From assembly GCF_013426975.1 (NCBI RefSeq), contig NZ_JACCPY010000028.1, forward strand, positions 1 to 58,741: DNA of 58,741 nucleotides. The letters run 5' to 3'. Position numbers and translations under genes: made by a program. This document shows, piece by piece, positions 1 to 8,237 of this stretch. Under the pieces are notes generated by a model that was not told where the DNA came from, made no database searches, and was given only the letters and a program-made list of their open reading frames with translations. Numbering within the stretch: the stretch's first letter is position 1; every line of letters begins with the position of its first letter. This DNA is from Sphaerotilus sulfidivorans (GTDB taxonomy: Bacteria > Pseudomonadota > Gammaproteobacteria > Burkholderiales > Burkholderiaceae_C).

Positions 1-205
1 CGCTCACATCCTTCAGTTGGCTGCACCCGCTCAGGTTGAGCTGCTGCAAGCCCGTCAGGCTGCTCAGCCCGCTCACATCCTTCAGTTGGCTGCACACGCT
101 CAGGTCGAGCTGCTGCAAGCCCGTCAGACTGCTCAGCACGCTCACATCCTTCAGTTGGCTGCACACGCTCAGGTAGAGCTGCTGCAAACTCTTCAGACCG
201 GACAC
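1..205 (-). repeat. 69-bp tandem repeats coding for LRR units
   Basis: The motif CAGTTGGCTGCAC (plus strand) recurs at about 14, 83 and 152, exactly 69 bp apart, with almost identical sequence between copies. Each unit codes for one 23-residue leucine-rich repeat on the minus strand. The near-identity at DNA level points to recent expansion or ongoing copy-number change by slippage or recombination. The array continues past the left edge. Confidence 0.9.
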
Positions 206-481
206 CGGCTTTATGTCGGAGAGAGCAAATGACTGCCCCCACCAGATCTCTGCATTTGTGTCCACGCCGCAGAGCAACGCTTTCAACCCCATGAGGCACG
301 AGACAGCCCGGATATCCGCCAGCTTCTGGCATCCGCGCAGATCGAGTGTTTCCAGACGGGTCAATGTCCGCAGACTGTCCGGCAGCCGATCAATGTCCAG
401 CCCTCGCAGCGACAGCTCCCGCGCCCCGCTGGCCTTCGCCTCCGCAATCCGCCGCTCCGCTTCGTCGTAGTCGCCAGCCAT
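1..481 (-). CDS. Leucine-rich-repeat protein, N-terminal part (runs off window)
   Basis: The reading frame opens with ATG at 481, has GGGGGA about 5 nt upstream as ribosome binding site, and stays open to base 1, so the C-terminus lies outside the window. The first ~85 residues form a charged helix (MAGDYDEAERRIAEAK) followed by irregular LRRs (LSLRGLDIDRLPDSLRTL, LETLDLRGCQKLADI). From about residue 95 there are near-identical 23-residue repeats containing LQQLxLSxCSQLKDVS, encoded by 69-bp DNA repeats. LRR arrays are protein-binding scaffolds; in bacteria such Cys-containing LRRs occur in ROCO/STAND-type and other multidomain proteins, but no effector domain is visible here. No signal peptide is seen. 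The function is unknown; the LRR assignment itself is clear. Confidence 0.85.
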   Translation of the reverse strand, partial: MAGDYDEAERRIAEAKASGARELSLRGLDIDRLPDSLRTLTRLETLDLRGCQKLADIRAVSCLMGLKALLCGVDTNAEIWWGQSFALSDIKPVSGLKSLQQLYLSVCSQLKDVSVLSSLTGLQQLDLSVCSQLKDVSGLSSLTGLQQLNLSGCSQLKDVS

Positions 482-509
482 CGACTGTCCCCCGTGTTTT
501 TCGCGCATC

Positions 510-543
510 AAAACCAACAAGCCGCAGATGGTAAATCTGCGGC
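510..543 (-). terminator. Probable intrinsic terminator of the hipBA unit
   Basis: On the minus strand, downstream of hipA, a perfect 9-bp stem (GCCGCAGAT / ATCTGCGGC, 521-543) with a 5-nt loop is followed by TTGTTGGTTTT. The T-run is interrupted by G, so termination may be partial. It also separates hipA from the downstream LRR gene. Confidence 0.65.
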
Positions 544-639
544 TCGTGCGGCGGGAAGATGCGGAAGGTCAGGTCACGCGGTCAGGAACAGCCTCTCCGC
601 CGCCCCACCATCGGCCAGCCGCACGCGGCGCCAAGACGA

Positions 640-1983
640 TCACCACGCCGGCATCCGCTGCAGCCGCTCGACCGAGCGCCGCAGCCCTTGCGTGACCGTC
701 TCGAACACCAGCGCCGAGAACCCGGCGGGCAGCCGCGCCCCGACCTCATCCACCACGCGGTCGGTCGCCACCAGCACGCGCTCGATCAGCGACTCGGCAT
801 CCGGCCCATGCCCGCAGTGCGGCGCCATCGCGTTGAAATGCCGCCGCTGCACATCCTTGAAGTGGTAGTGCCGGTGCTTGCCCACCACCGCCATCGCGAG
901 CCGGGCCTTGTGCCATGACCATTGGCTGGGGCCGCTGCCGACCACCGGCCAGATCGACATCACGTCGTACAGCGGCGCCAGCCGGTAGCGCCCGCCGGGC
1001 AGCAGGTGCAGGCTGAAGTTCTTCGCATGACCGTCCGGTGCGGCGAGCAGCCAGAACAGGATCTGCGCCAGCAGCAGGGTCTCGATGTCGCGTGCTGCCT
1101 CGTCCGACTGCCGCAGGATCTGCGCCAGATCGCGCACGCCGGGACCGCCATCCGACTCGTATTTCAGATGCGGTGGCAGGCCCAGCGCCTGACAAAAATC
1201 CTCCTGCGGCAGCCGCAGCCACCACCGCCCCGACGAGTGCAGCCGCCGGTCGAACCGCTCGACGCTCAACACCTGCCGGGCGCCGAACGTCAGGATCTCG
1301 CACGAGGGCACCGCCAGACCGTACCCGCGCAGCAGGTTCAGGCACAGCCACTCGTTCTCGACCGACGACGACAAGTCCACCCGGCCATTGCCCACCAGCC
1401 CGAGCGGCAGCTTCAGGATGTGGGTGGTCGGCGTGGCGCGGTGCGGGCGCAGCCACTGGCCGCCGTGCCACAGCAGCGCCGTCTTCTCCTGTGCGCCGGC
1501 CAGCGACAGACGGAAGTCATCCTCGTCCGCATCCTGCGCACCCGGCGCGGCGGGCGAGGTGACGCGCATCAGGTGCTGCTCGACCGCCTCGTCGCTCAGC
1601 GCCGTGCCGTCGATCCGGTCGAAGCCGCTCGGCGTGTCGTCCTCGGGCAGGAGCTGCACCGCCCCGACACAATCGCGCCCGATCGCCTGCAGCAGATCAA
1701 ACGCCCCGGTGGACGCCGTCCTGAGCCGGCTGGCCAGACGCCTGCGGATGTCGTCGCTGTCGGGCAGCAGGTTCTCGAAGTAGTGCGCGACCTTCTCGCC
1801 GACGTGCGGTGCGTCGTCCGCCCGGAATGGCAGGGACAGCGAGAGCGGCCGGCCCTGCGGCGAGGCCATCCAGGCGGCGTCGTAGCGGAGTTCCATCGGG
1901 CCATTCACCGGCAGGCGCCAGGTGCCGACCCGCTCGCCGTTGGACCAGATCGACAGCACCCGGGTCGCGGATCGGCGGGCCAT
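640..1983 (-). CDS. hipA: HipA-family Ser/Thr kinase toxin
   Basis: The product is a 447-residue HipA-type kinase, the usual length for the family. In Escherichia coli HipA phosphorylates glutamyl-tRNA synthetase and induces growth arrest; here the target is inferred only. An N-terminal HipA barrel domain (about residues 8-110) is followed by the kinase core: the ATP/activation segment LSLAGAQEKTALL near residue 160, the catalytic motif DGHAKNFS and the metal-binding YDVMS near residue 340. All key motifs are intact, so the kinase should be active. ATG at 1983 is preferred because AGGTGAGG sits just upstream; a GTG at 1995 is in frame but lacks a spaced ribosome binding site. It follows hipB by about 22 bases, so the two are almost certainly cotranscribed, and HipB should bind and repress it. 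Confidence 0.9.
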   Translation of the reverse strand: MARRSATRVLSIWSNGERVGTWRLPVNGPMELRYDAAWMASPQGRPLSLSLPFRADDAPHVGEKVAHYFENLLPDSDDIRRRLASRLRTASTGAFDLLQAIGRDCVGAVQLLPEDDTPSGFDRIDGTALSDEAVEQHLMRVTSPAAPGAQDADEDDFRLSLAGAQEKTALLWHGGQWLRPHRATPTTHILKLPLGLVGNGRVDLSSSVENEWLCLNLLRGYGLAVPSCEILTFGARQVLSVERFDRRLHSSGRWWLRLPQEDFCQALGLPPHLKYESDGGPGVRDLAQILRQSDEAARDIETLLLAQILFWLLAAPDGHAKNFSLHLLPGGRYRLAPLYDVMSIWPVVGSGPSQWSWHKARLAMAVVGKHRHYHFKDVQRRHFNAMAPHCGHGPDAESLIERVLVATDRVVDEVGARLPAGFSALVFETVTQGLRRSVERLQRMPAW

Positions 1984-2005
1984 GCCTTGCCTCACCTCGG
2001 CCTGT

Positions 2006-2257
2006 TCACCACTCGGCCGGCGTCGCGGCCGGCTCGTCCGTCCCGCGCACCTGCAAGGTCAGGTCCAGCCCCAGGCTCCCGCACAGCGCCAGCAGTTGAT
2101 CGACCGTCATCGACCCCGGGTTCTGCTCCAGCTTCGACAGCCGCGACTGGCTCAGGTTGATCCGCACGGCCAGTTCGGTCTGCGACCAGCCGGCGCGCTT
2201 GCGGGCCGATTGCAGCAACTGGCCGAGTTGGTAAGTGGTGCGCAGGAGGTGCTTCAT
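2006..2257 (-). CDS. hipB: HipB-type antitoxin, XRE-family DNA-binding protein
   Basis: This 83-residue protein has a single Cro/C1-type helix-turn-helix at about residues 11-65 (LLQSARKRAGWSQTELAVRINLSQSRLSKLEQNPGSMTVDQL, written here as one domain in pieces: WSQTELAVRINLSQSRLSKL is the HTH core). The C-terminus ends in AEW, and a C-terminal Trp is known in E. coli HipB as a stability/toxin-contact determinant, so this feature may be conserved. The gene lies directly upstream of hipA in the standard antitoxin-first order. Two TATTC-N7-GAATA operators precede it, the first starting 10 bases upstream of the ATG, so autorepression is likely. No strong Shine-Dalgarno is seen because the operator occupies that region. 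Confidence 0.88.
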   Translation of the reverse strand: MKHLLRTTYQLGQLLQSARKRAGWSQTELAVRINLSQSRLSKLEQNPGSMTVDQLLALCGSLGLDLTLQVRGTDEPAATPAEW

Positions 2258-2266
2258 GGGGACATT

Positions 2267-2285
2267 TTATTCTTCCGGAGAATAA
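2267..2285. promoter_or_regulatory. hipB operator 1
   Basis: TTATTC-N7-GAATAA is an inverted repeat lying 10-28 bases upstream of the hipB ATG. It shares half-sites and 7-nt spacing with the site centred 26 bp further upstream. E. coli HipB binds TATCC-N8-GGATA, so a TATTC-N7-GAATA relative is expected for a divergent HipB. Occupancy would mask the ribosome binding region and block transcription. Confidence 0.8.
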
Positions 2286-2292
2286 GATGGGT

Positions 2293-2311
2293 TTATTCCC
2301 CAAAAGAATAT
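2293..2311. promoter_or_regulatory. hipB operator 2
   Basis: TTATTC-N7-GAATAT repeats the half-sites of operator 1 with a different 7-nt spacer, which shows that the half-sites rather than the spacer are conserved. The centre-to-centre distance of 26 bp would allow two HipB dimers to bind close together. Confidence 0.78.
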
Positions 2312-2399
2312 CGCCTCTGACCGAGCGCAGCCTCTGCTCTCGAAGGCGTGGCAGCGCGTGACCATGATTTGCCAACACCATGGCACCGGCAAGCTGCTG

Positions 2400-2810
2400 T
2401 CAACCGGCCAGCATCTCCATCGGCACCGAGAACCGCGCCGCCAGCGCCCGCACCTGCCGCAGGTTGAGCTGCCGCTTGCCAGCCAGCACCTCGGAGACCA
2501 CGCCCTGCGAGCCGATCTCGGGCAGGTCGGATTGCCGCAGCCCGTGCTCGTCCATCAGGCTGGCGAGCACGCTGGCCGGGGTGCTGGTGTCAGGCCACGG
2601 ATGGACGCGGCCTTCGTATTCGCGGATGCGGTCGGCCAGGATCTCCACCAGCCCGCCCAGCGGATGCGCCGGATCGGCGGCCACGGCGTCGAAAAGCTGG
2701 TCCACGACCGCCAGCATCCGTTCGTAGTGCGCGTCATCGGCGATCGGGGCGCCCAGGCCAAGCGCCTCGTGCAGCGCAACCCAGTGCGTCGAGATGTCGG
2801 AGAGGTTCAT
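2400..2810 (-). CDS. HigA-like antitoxin / XRE-family regulator without a visible toxin
   Basis: The 136-residue product matches the layout of HigA-type antitoxins: an N-terminal helical part (ADDAHYERMLAVVDQLFDA), a linker with IREYEGRVHPWPD, then an HTH at about residues 85-130 (LMDEHGLRQSDLPEIGSQ, VVSEVLAGKRQLNLRQVR). ATG at 2810 is chosen because AAAGGAG lies 9 nt upstream; the longer frame to 2858 has no such site. In higBA operons the toxin precedes the antitoxin, but upstream here is a carboxymuconolactone decarboxylase-like gene. Downstream in the same direction is hipB, not HigB. It may therefore be an orphan regulator, a remnant of a lost pair, or one that partners a toxin encoded elsewhere. 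Confidence 0.75.
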   Translation of the reverse strand: MNLSDISTHWVALHEALGLGAPIADDAHYERMLAVVDQLFDAVAADPAHPLGGLVEILADRIREYEGRVHPWPDTSTPASVLASLMDEHGLRQSDLPEIGSQGVVSEVLAGKRQLNLRQVRALAARFSVPMEMLAG

Positions 2811-2870
2811 TTCCAGGCTCCTTTGTCGTCCATGCTCTGTGCTGCGCGTGCTCGCCAAGGCTGATCTCCC

Positions 2871-3296
2871 TCAGCTCGGATCCAGCCCATCCACCGACAG
2901 CCCGCTGTCGGCCATCCATTCCTTCGCGGCGCGGAAGGCCTCGATCGCGGCCGGGGCGCCGGCGTAGGGGGCGACGTGCAGCAGCACCTCGCGGATCTCG
3001 GCCAGCGTGGCGCCATTGTTCATCGCGCCGCGCAGGTGGCCCTTGAGTTCCTGGCTGCGGCCCAGCGCGGCCAGCATCGCCACGGTGCACAGGCTGCGCT
3101 GCTTGAGCTCCAGCCCCTCGCGCAGCCAGGTCGAGCCCCAGGCGTGCTCGTTGACATAGGCCTGCAGCGGCTTCGAGAAGGCGTCCGCCGCGCCCAGCGC
3201 GCGGTCGACGAAGGCGTCGCCCATGACCTGGCGGCGGCGCTGCTCGCCGGCGGACGGCGCGGGGGAGGCGGCGGAATCGGGGCGATCGGTGCTCAT
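2871..3296 (-). CDS. Carboxymuconolactone decarboxylase family protein
   Basis: The 141-residue product belongs to the CMD/AhpD-like family (PcaC-like). Recognisable segments are AFVDRALGAADAFSKPLQAYVNEHAWGSTW, cut here to its parts AFVDRALGAAD and HAWGSTWLREGL, then LKQRSLCTVAMLAALGR, LKGHLRGAMNNGATLAEI and LLHVAPYAGAPAAIEAF. PcaC decarboxylates 4-carboxymuconolactone in protocatechuate degradation and PcaC homologues keep the His in GHL and HVAPYAG, both present. No other beta-ketoadipate genes are nearby, so the substrate is open. The first 15 residues are Ser/Ala/Pro-rich. ATG at 3296 is chosen over longer upstream frames because family homology begins just after it. The AraC gene upstream on the same strand could regulate it. 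Confidence 0.82.
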   Translation of the reverse strand: MSTDRPDSAASPAPSAGEQRRRQVMGDAFVDRALGAADAFSKPLQAYVNEHAWGSTWLREGLELKQRSLCTVAMLAALGRSQELKGHLRGAMNNGATLAEIREVLLHVAPYAGAPAAIEAFRAAKEWMADSGLSVDGLDPS

Positions 3297-3357
3297 GTCG
3301 GTCTCGTGTCGAAGGAAGAGAAAAAGGAACAGGAAGAAGGCGGCTGCCGGGGCGGCA

Positions 3358-4410
3358 TCAGGCGGCAGTATCGGGGCGGCCGTCGTCGGCCTCGTCGCCG
3401 GGCAGCCGTGCCCAGTGGCAGGGGCGCTCGCGCGTGGGCACGAAGGGGAGCGCCGGCACGGCGGCTTCGGTCGCGCCGGCGGGCCGGCTCGGCCGCGCCT
3501 GGCGCCAGACCGCCGGCGTCTGCCCGTGGCGGGCGCGGAAGGTGCGGATGAAATAGCCCGAGGACGCGAAGCCGCAGGCCCAGGCCACCTCCTTGACCGC
3601 CAGCGCCGCCTCGTCGGCCAGCAGCCGCTCGGCGCGGTCGAGGCGCAGGCGCACGATGTGCGCGGCCAGCGTCTCGCCGGCATGGCGGTGGAAGAGGTGC
3701 GAGAGATAGTCGGCGCTGCAGCCGCAGTGCGCGGCCAGATCGCGCACGCTCAGCGTGTGGTCGCCCAGGCGGTCGCGGATCAGCGAGCGCGCCCGCGCCA
3801 GCAGCGGTGGCTCGACGCTGACCTCGGTGGCCGCGCCGGCATCGAGCACCCGGCGCACCCCGGCCAGCGCCGCGGCCACCAGCGCACGGCGCTGCAGCGC
3901 CAGCGCCGCGTCGCCCTCCTCGCCCGGCAGCGCCGCATCGGCCAGCCAGTCCTGGATGCGCGCGACCTGCGCATGGCCGCGCACCTCCAGATGCAGGATG
4001 CCGGGCCGGCCGGGCTGCGCCTCGTGCGCCAGATGGCTGCACAGCGAGCCGGCATCGGCGTGGATCACCAGGTTCTGGAAGGCCTGCGCCGGCGCCGGTC
4101 CGGCCGCGCGCACATGCTCGTCATGCAGCAGCTTCGGCGGCACCAGCAGCATCTCGCCGGGCTGCAGCAGCCGCTCGGCATGCGGGAAGACGAAGCGGGT
4201 CGTGCCCGAGACCTGCAGGAACAGCTCGGCGGCCAGATGGAAATGGCCCTGGCCGCGACCGGGCCAGACCGCTGGATGCGGCGGCAGCCACAGCGGCGTA
4301 CGCCCCTCGGCCGCCGCACGCGCGAAGCGCTCGACCAGCTCGCGCAGGCGCTGCGCCGGCTCGGCCGGCAGGTCGGCCGTCATCGCCGCGGCATCCAGGT
4401 TTTCTGACAT
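3358..4410 (-). CDS. AraC-family transcriptional regulator
   Basis: The 350-residue protein has an N-terminal cupin-like ligand-binding region ([38 protein letters not shown]) and a C-terminal AraC DNA-binding domain at about 215-310. Both HTHs are visible: [20 protein letters not shown] and [20 protein letters not shown], followed by [12 protein letters not shown]. The start at 4410 (MSENLD) was chosen because the upstream extension lies in the divergent promoter region. It is divergent from the ThuA gene, 65 bases apart, which is the usual arrangement for a regulator of that sugar-utilisation operon. The C-terminal ~40 residues after the second HTH are Pro/Arg-rich and not part of the family domain. 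Confidence 0.88.
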   Translation of the reverse strand: MSENLDAAAMTADLPAEPAQRLRELVERFARAAAEGRTPLWLPPHPAVWPGRGQGHFHLAAELFLQVSGTTRFVFPHAERLLQPGEMLLVPPKLLHDEHVRAAGPAPAQAFQNLVIHADAGSLCSHLAHEAQPGRPGILHLEVRGHAQVARIQDWLADAALPGEEGDAALALQRRALVAAALAGVRRVLDAGAATEVSVEPPLLARARSLIRDRLGDHTLSVRDLAAHCGCSADYLSHLFHRHAGETLAAHIVRLRLDRAERLLADEAALAVKEVAWACGFASSGYFIRTFRARHGQTPAVWRQARPSRPAGATEAAVPALPFVPTRERPCHWARLPGDEADDGRPDTAA

Positions 4411-4475
4411 GGTTTGAGGTTTTGTGCTGTCGGCAGCCGTTGCCGCCCACCCAGGGAAAAACCTATTCTGCCGAC

Positions 4476-5267
4476 ATGCAAAGTCCCGCTCCCTTGCCCG
4501 CGCCACCAGCGCGGATTTCTGTCATCGTCTGGAACGAGTTCCGCCACGAGCGCACCCGGCCGGAGGTCGCCGCGATCTATCCGGACGGCATTCACGCGAC
4601 GATCGCCGCCGCGCTGGCCGAGCTGCCCGGCCTGGGCCCGGGCGCACGCGCGCTCGACATCTGCACCGCCACGCTCGACGAGCCCGAGCAGGGCCTGTCG
4701 GAAGAGCGCCTGGCCGGCTGCGACGTGCTGGTCTGGTGGGGCCACCGGGCGCATGCCGAGATCGAGGATGCAGTCGTCGACCGGCTTCAGCGCCATGTGC
4801 TGGCCGGCATGGGCCTGATCGTGCTGCACTCGGGCCACTTCTCGCGCCTCTTCCGCCGGCTGATGGGCACGCACTGCTCGCTGCAGTGGCGCGTCGCCGG
4901 CGAGCGCGAGCGGCTGTGGGTGGTCGAGCCCGCGCACCCGATCGCCGCCGGCCTGGACGACTGCATCGAGCTTGCGCAGGAAGAGATGTACGGCGAGCGC
5001 TTCGACATTCCCGCGCCCGACAGCACCGTGTTCATCTCCTGGTTCGAGGGCGGCGAGGTCTTCCGCTCGGGCTGCTGCTGGCAGCGCGGCCACGGGCGCA
5101 TCTTCTATTTCAGGCCGGGCCACGAGACCTTTCCCACCTATCACCACCCGCAGATCCGGCGCGTGCTGACCAACGCGGTGCAGTGGGCCGCGCCGAACTC
5201 GGCGCGCCGGCCCGACCGCTGCCCGAAGGTCGAGCCGCGCGAACGCCTGCACACCCCGAAAGATTGA
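4476..5267 (+). CDS. ThuA-domain protein (trehalose-utilisation-like)
   Basis: The 263-residue product is a ThuA-like class I glutamine amidotransferase-fold protein. Visible family segments are [25 protein letters not shown] (start of the domain, VWNEFRHE and YPDGIH being the hallmarks), [22 protein letters not shown] and [14 protein letters not shown]. ThuA proteins act in trehalose and related disaccharide use and some are 3-keto-glycoside-related; the exact reaction is not settled. A start at 4476 lacks a Shine-Dalgarno; TATTCT at 4464-4469 with TTGCCG 18 bases upstream would put transcription at or very near the ATG, so a leaderless message is possible. The MFS gene starts 6 bases after its stop, so the pair probably forms an operon. 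Confidence 0.82.
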   Translation: MQSPAPLPAPPARISVIVWNEFRHERTRPEVAAIYPDGIHATIAAALAELPGLGPGARALDICTATLDEPEQGLSEERLAGCDVLVWWGHRAHAEIEDAVVDRLQRHVLAGMGLIVLHSGHFSRLFRRLMGTHCSLQWRVAGERERLWVVEPAHPIAAGLDDCIELAQEEMYGERFDIPAPDSTVFISWFEGGEVFRSGCCWQRGHGRIFYFRPGHETFPTYHHPQIRRVLTNAVQWAAPNSARRPDRCPKVEPRERLHTPKD

Positions 5268-5272
5268 ACAAC

Positions 5273-6484
5273 ATGACGACGACCTTCCCTGCCTCGCTCG
5301 GCCAGACCGGGCCCGGCCCCTCGCCCTCGCGGCTGTCGCGGGCGCGCCGCTCCACCCGGGTGCTGTTCGCGGCGCTCGGGCTGGTCGGCGGCGCCTGGGG
5401 CGTGCACATCCCGTCGGTCAAGATGCACTACGGCCTGGACGAGGCCATGCTGTCGCTGGTGCTGCTGTCGGCGGCGGCCGGCGCGGTGGTGTCGCTGTTC
5501 ACCGCCGGGCGCATCGTCGCGTGGCTGGGCGCACGCGGCGCGGCGCGGGCCTGCGCGCTGGTGATGGGCCTGATGCTGGCGCTGGTGCTGCACTGGCCCT
5601 CGCTGGCGCTGCTGCTGCCGGCGATGCTGGTCTTCGGCGCGGCGATGAGCCTCTACGACGTGGCGATCAATGCCGAAGGCTCGGCGCTGGAGGTCATGGG
5701 CGGGAGCGCCATTCTCAGCGGCCTGCACGGCATGTTCAGCCTCGGCGCGATGGGCGGCGCGGCGCTGGCCGCGGGCCTGCTGCGGCTGCAGGTCACGCCG
5801 GAGCATCAGCTCGCCGGCTTCGGCCTGCTGATGGCGCTGGCGGTGCTGGCGGCCGCACGCGGCATGCTCGACACCCATCCGGCGCCCGAGCCGCACGAGG
5901 GTCCGCAGGCGCAGTTCGCCTGGCCGCGCGGCCAGCTGCTGGTCATCGGCCTGCTGATCTTCGCCGGCATGAGCGCCGAAGGCGTGATGTACGACTGGTG
6001 CGTGCTCTACCTGAAGCAGGAGCTCGGCATGCCGCAGGCCCAGGCCGGCCTGGGCTATGCCGCCTTCGCCGGCGCGATGGCGCTGGCGCGCTTCGCCGGC
6101 GACCGGCTGCGCGCGCGGTATCCCGAGGACCAGCTGCTGGCCTTCAGCGCCGGGCTGTCGGCCTTCGCGATGGCGGTGGTGCTGATCAGCGGCGATCCGT
6201 GGGTCTCGCTGATCGGCTACGCGCTGGTCGGCGCCGGCCTGGCGCCGGTGGTGCCGATCCTCTACAACGCCGCGACCCGGGTGCCGGGCACCAGCCGTGC
6301 CGCGGCGATCGCCTCGGTCTCGTCGATCGGCTACAGCGGCTTCCTGATCGGCCCGCCGCTGATCGGCGCAATCGCGCACGCGCTGACCCTGACTGCCGCG
6401 ATGGGCGTGGTGGTGGTGGCGGCCAGCCTGCTGTCGATCTTCTCGCACCGGGTGCCGATGGCGGACCGCGCATCCAGGCCTTGA
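5273..6484 (+). CDS. MFS transporter, YbjJ-like
   Basis: The 403-residue integral membrane protein has about 12 hydrophobic segments and resembles the YbjJ branch of the major facilitator superfamily, with GLVGGAWGVHIPSVK at the start of TM1-2 and YDVAINAEGSALE in the N-terminal half (a signature of this branch). The conserved FxGDRLRARY loop is in the second half, at the position of the MFS A-like motif. The first 25 residues are cytoplasmic, with ARRSTR before TM1. Substrate is unknown. Its position 6 bases behind the ThuA gene suggests uptake or efflux of a sugar-type compound handled by that operon. Confidence 0.82.
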   Translation: MTTTFPASLGQTGPGPSPSRLSRARRSTRVLFAALGLVGGAWGVHIPSVKMHYGLDEAMLSLVLLSAAAGAVVSLFTAGRIVAWLGARGAARACALVMGLMLALVLHWPSLALLLPAMLVFGAAMSLYDVAINAEGSALEVMGGSAILSGLHGMFSLGAMGGAALAAGLLRLQVTPEHQLAGFGLLMALAVLAAARGMLDTHPAPEPHEGPQAQFAWPRGQLLVIGLLIFAGMSAEGVMYDWCVLYLKQELGMPQAQAGLGYAAFAGAMALARFAGDRLRARYPEDQLLAFSAGLSAFAMAVVLISGDPWVSLIGYALVGAGLAPVVPILYNAATRVPGTSRAAAIASVSSIGYSGFLIGPPLIGAIAHALTLTAAMGVVVVAASLLSIFSHRVPMADRASRP

Positions 6485-6543
6485 AATCCCGGCCAGGCCC
6501 CCGCAGATCGGCAGATCAGGACACCCCGCCGCAGGAGCCGACC

Positions 6544-6876
6544 ATGCCGATCATGCCGACCCGTCCCGAACGACTTCACCACGATCTCGGTGCCGTGCTG
6601 GCGCTGGCGCGGCTGCTGGAGCGGCTCGACCCCGGCGCCTCGGAGCGCGCTGCAGCGCAGTACCGCCAGGTCGCCTCGACGCTGGGCGCGCTGCTCGACG
6701 CGGCCGAGCCCGGCCCGGCGCTGAATGCGCTGCTCGACGCGCATCCGGCCGCCGCCGAACTCTACGAGAACCTGCACTACGCGCAGGCCGGGCTGTGCCG
6801 GCATGCGCTGGGCGCCTCGCTCGGCAGCGAGATCGCCGCGGTCGACCTGATCCGCCGCGCCCGCACCCGGCGCTGA
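6544..6876 (+). CDS. Hypothetical small helical protein
   Basis: This 110-residue protein is not recognised. It is Ala/Leu-rich and predicted helical throughout (GAVLALARLLERLDPGASERA, SEIAAVDLIRRARTRR as separate parts), with no signal peptide, cysteine cluster or catalytic motif. CAGGAG lies 6 nt before the ATG at 6544; a second ATG at 6553 is possible. It sits between the MFS gene and the convergent alaC gene and might be translated from the upstream message. Codon use is the same as its neighbours, which supports it as a real gene. Confidence 0.6.
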   Translation: MPIMPTRPERLHHDLGAVLALARLLERLDPGASERAAAQYRQVASTLGALLDAAEPGPALNALLDAHPAAAELYENLHYAQAGLCRHALGASLGSEIAAVDLIRRARTRR

Positions 6877-6889
6877 AGCGCGGCCGCGC

Positions 6890-8101
6890 TCAGGCCGAGA
6901 CGCCGTCGGCCTTGAGCATCGCCTTGATGCCGCGCACCGCCTGGCGGATGCGGCTCTCGTTCTCGATCAGCGCGAAGCGCACATGGTCGTCGCCGTGGTC
7001 GCCGAAGCCGATGCCGGGCGAGACGCAGACCTTGGCGCGGGCCATCAGCTGCCTGGCGAACTCGAGCGAGCCCAGCGCCGCGTACTTCTCGGGGATCTTC
7101 GCCCAGATGTACATCGAGGCCTTCGGGCAGTCCACGTTCCAGCCGGCCTCGCGCAGGCCCTTGACGAGCACATCGCGGCGCTTCTGGTAGGTCGCGGCGA
7201 TGTCCTTCACGCAACTCTGATCGCCTTCCAGCGCGGCGATCGCGGCGACCTGCAGTGGCGTGAAGGTGCCGTAGTCGTGGTAGCTCTTGATGCGCGCCAG
7301 CGCGGCGACCAGATCGGGATTGCCGACCATGAAGCCGATGCGCCAGCCGGCCATGTTGTAGCTCTTGGAGAGCGTGAAGAACTCGACCGCGATGTCCTTG
7401 GCGCCGGGCACCTGCATGATCGACGGCGCCTTCCAGCCGTCGAAGCAGATGTCGGCGTAGGCCAGGTCGTGGACGACGAAGATGTCGTGCTTCTTGGCCA
7501 GCGCGATCACCCGCTCGAAGAAGTCGAGTTCCACGCACTGCGCGGTCGGGTTGCTGGGGAAGCCGAGGATCATCATCTTCGGTTTCGGGTAGCTGCCGCG
7601 GATGGTCTTCTCCAGCTCGGCGAAGAAGTCCACGCCGGGCACCAGCGGCACCGAGCGGATGTCCGCGCCCGCGATCACCGCGCCGTAGATGTGGATCGGG
7701 TAGCTCGGATCCGGCACCAGCACGGTGTCGCCGCGGTCGAGCGTGGCCAGCATCAGGTGCGCCAGGCCTTCCTTGGAGCCGATGGTGACGATGGCTTCGC
7801 TGTCCGGGTCGATGTCGACGGCGTAGCGGTCCTTGTACCAGTGCGAGATCGCGCGGCGCAGGCGCGGGATGCCCTTGCTGGCCGAGTAGCCGTGGGTGTC
7901 GGGGCGCTGGGCGACCTCGGTGAGCTTGGCGACGATGTGCGCGGGGGTGGCGCCATCGGGATTGCCCATGCTGAGGTCGATGATGTCCTCGCCACGGCGG
8001 CGCGCGGCGAGCTTCAGCTCGGCCGTGATGTTGAAGACGTAGGGGGGAAGGCGATCGATGCGCGCAAAGCGGCGCTTGCCCGAAGAGCTGGAAGACGACA
8101 T
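6890..8101 (-). CDS. alaC: Alanine-synthesising aminotransferase, AlaC-type
   Basis: The 403-residue product is a class I/II PLP aminotransferase closely resembling AlaC (glutamate-pyruvate transaminase, 412 residues in E. coli). Signature segments are [17 protein letters not shown] at the N-terminus, [51 protein letters not shown] and the Schiff-base lysine in [15 protein letters not shown] (about residue 235). It makes alanine from pyruvate in the cytoplasm. In many Burkholderiales this gene precedes homoserine dehydrogenase, which is not the case here. Start at 8101 excludes a poorly conserved 22-residue extension. A sigma-70-like promoter lies at 8168-8197. Confidence 0.88.
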   Translation of the reverse strand: MSSSSSSGKRRFARIDRLPPYVFNITAELKLAARRRGEDIIDLSMGNPDGATPAHIVAKLTEVAQRPDTHGYSASKGIPRLRRAISHWYKDRYAVDIDPDSEAIVTIGSKEGLAHLMLATLDRGDTVLVPDPSYPIHIYGAVIAGADIRSVPLVPGVDFFAELEKTIRGSYPKPKMMILGFPSNPTAQCVELDFFERVIALAKKHDIFVVHDLAYADICFDGWKAPSIMQVPGAKDIAVEFFTLSKSYNMAGWRIGFMVGNPDLVAALARIKSYHDYGTFTPLQVAAIAALEGDQSCVKDIAATYQKRRDVLVKGLREAGWNVDCPKASMYIWAKIPEKYAALGSLEFARQLMARAKVCVSPGIGFGDHGDDHVRFALIENESRIRQAVRGIKAMLKADGVSA

Positions 8102-8167
8102 TGGCAGAGATGAACGTGAGCGCCCGGAACCGTCCGAGCGACGCTGGCTGCTGGGCAGCCAGTGCAC

Positions 8168-8197
8168 ATCCTAGGGTCTGTTGACGCAGATTGACAA
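8168..8197 (-). promoter_or_regulatory. Sigma-70-like promoter of alaC
   Basis: On the minus strand TTGTCA (8197-8192) and TAGGAT (8173-8168) are separated by 18 bases. Transcription would start near 8161, giving a ~60-nt leader before the alaC ATG at 8101. The leader contains an 8-bp stem with a 3-nt loop (8144-8162). Confidence 0.5.
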
Positions 8198-8237
8198 GCC
8201 CTGAACCTGGCCGGCCGCACCTTCTGCGATTTGTCGA

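Noticed and set aside
1-205. Tandem 69-bp repeats as a CRISPR array
   Set aside because: Repeats are contiguous without unique spacers and code for leucine-rich repeats.
17-232. Plus-strand 71-codon frame with Gln/Ala/Leu repeats
   Set aside because: It is the antisense shadow of the minus-strand LRR gene, which has a ribosome binding site and a recognisable fold.
2811-2870. A HigB-type toxin gene upstream of the HigA-like gene
   Set aside because: The gap holds only the ribosome binding site and no frame long enough for a toxin.
4424-6484. A 686-codon frame that would fuse extra sequence to the MFS transporter
   Set aside because: The N-terminal part is an out-of-frame shadow of the ThuA gene; transporter homology starts at 5273.
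8144-8162. Stem-loop CTGGCTGC/GCAGCCAG as a terminator or riboswitch before alaC
   Set aside because: No T-run and no conserved aptamer features; it is only noted as part of the alaC leader.
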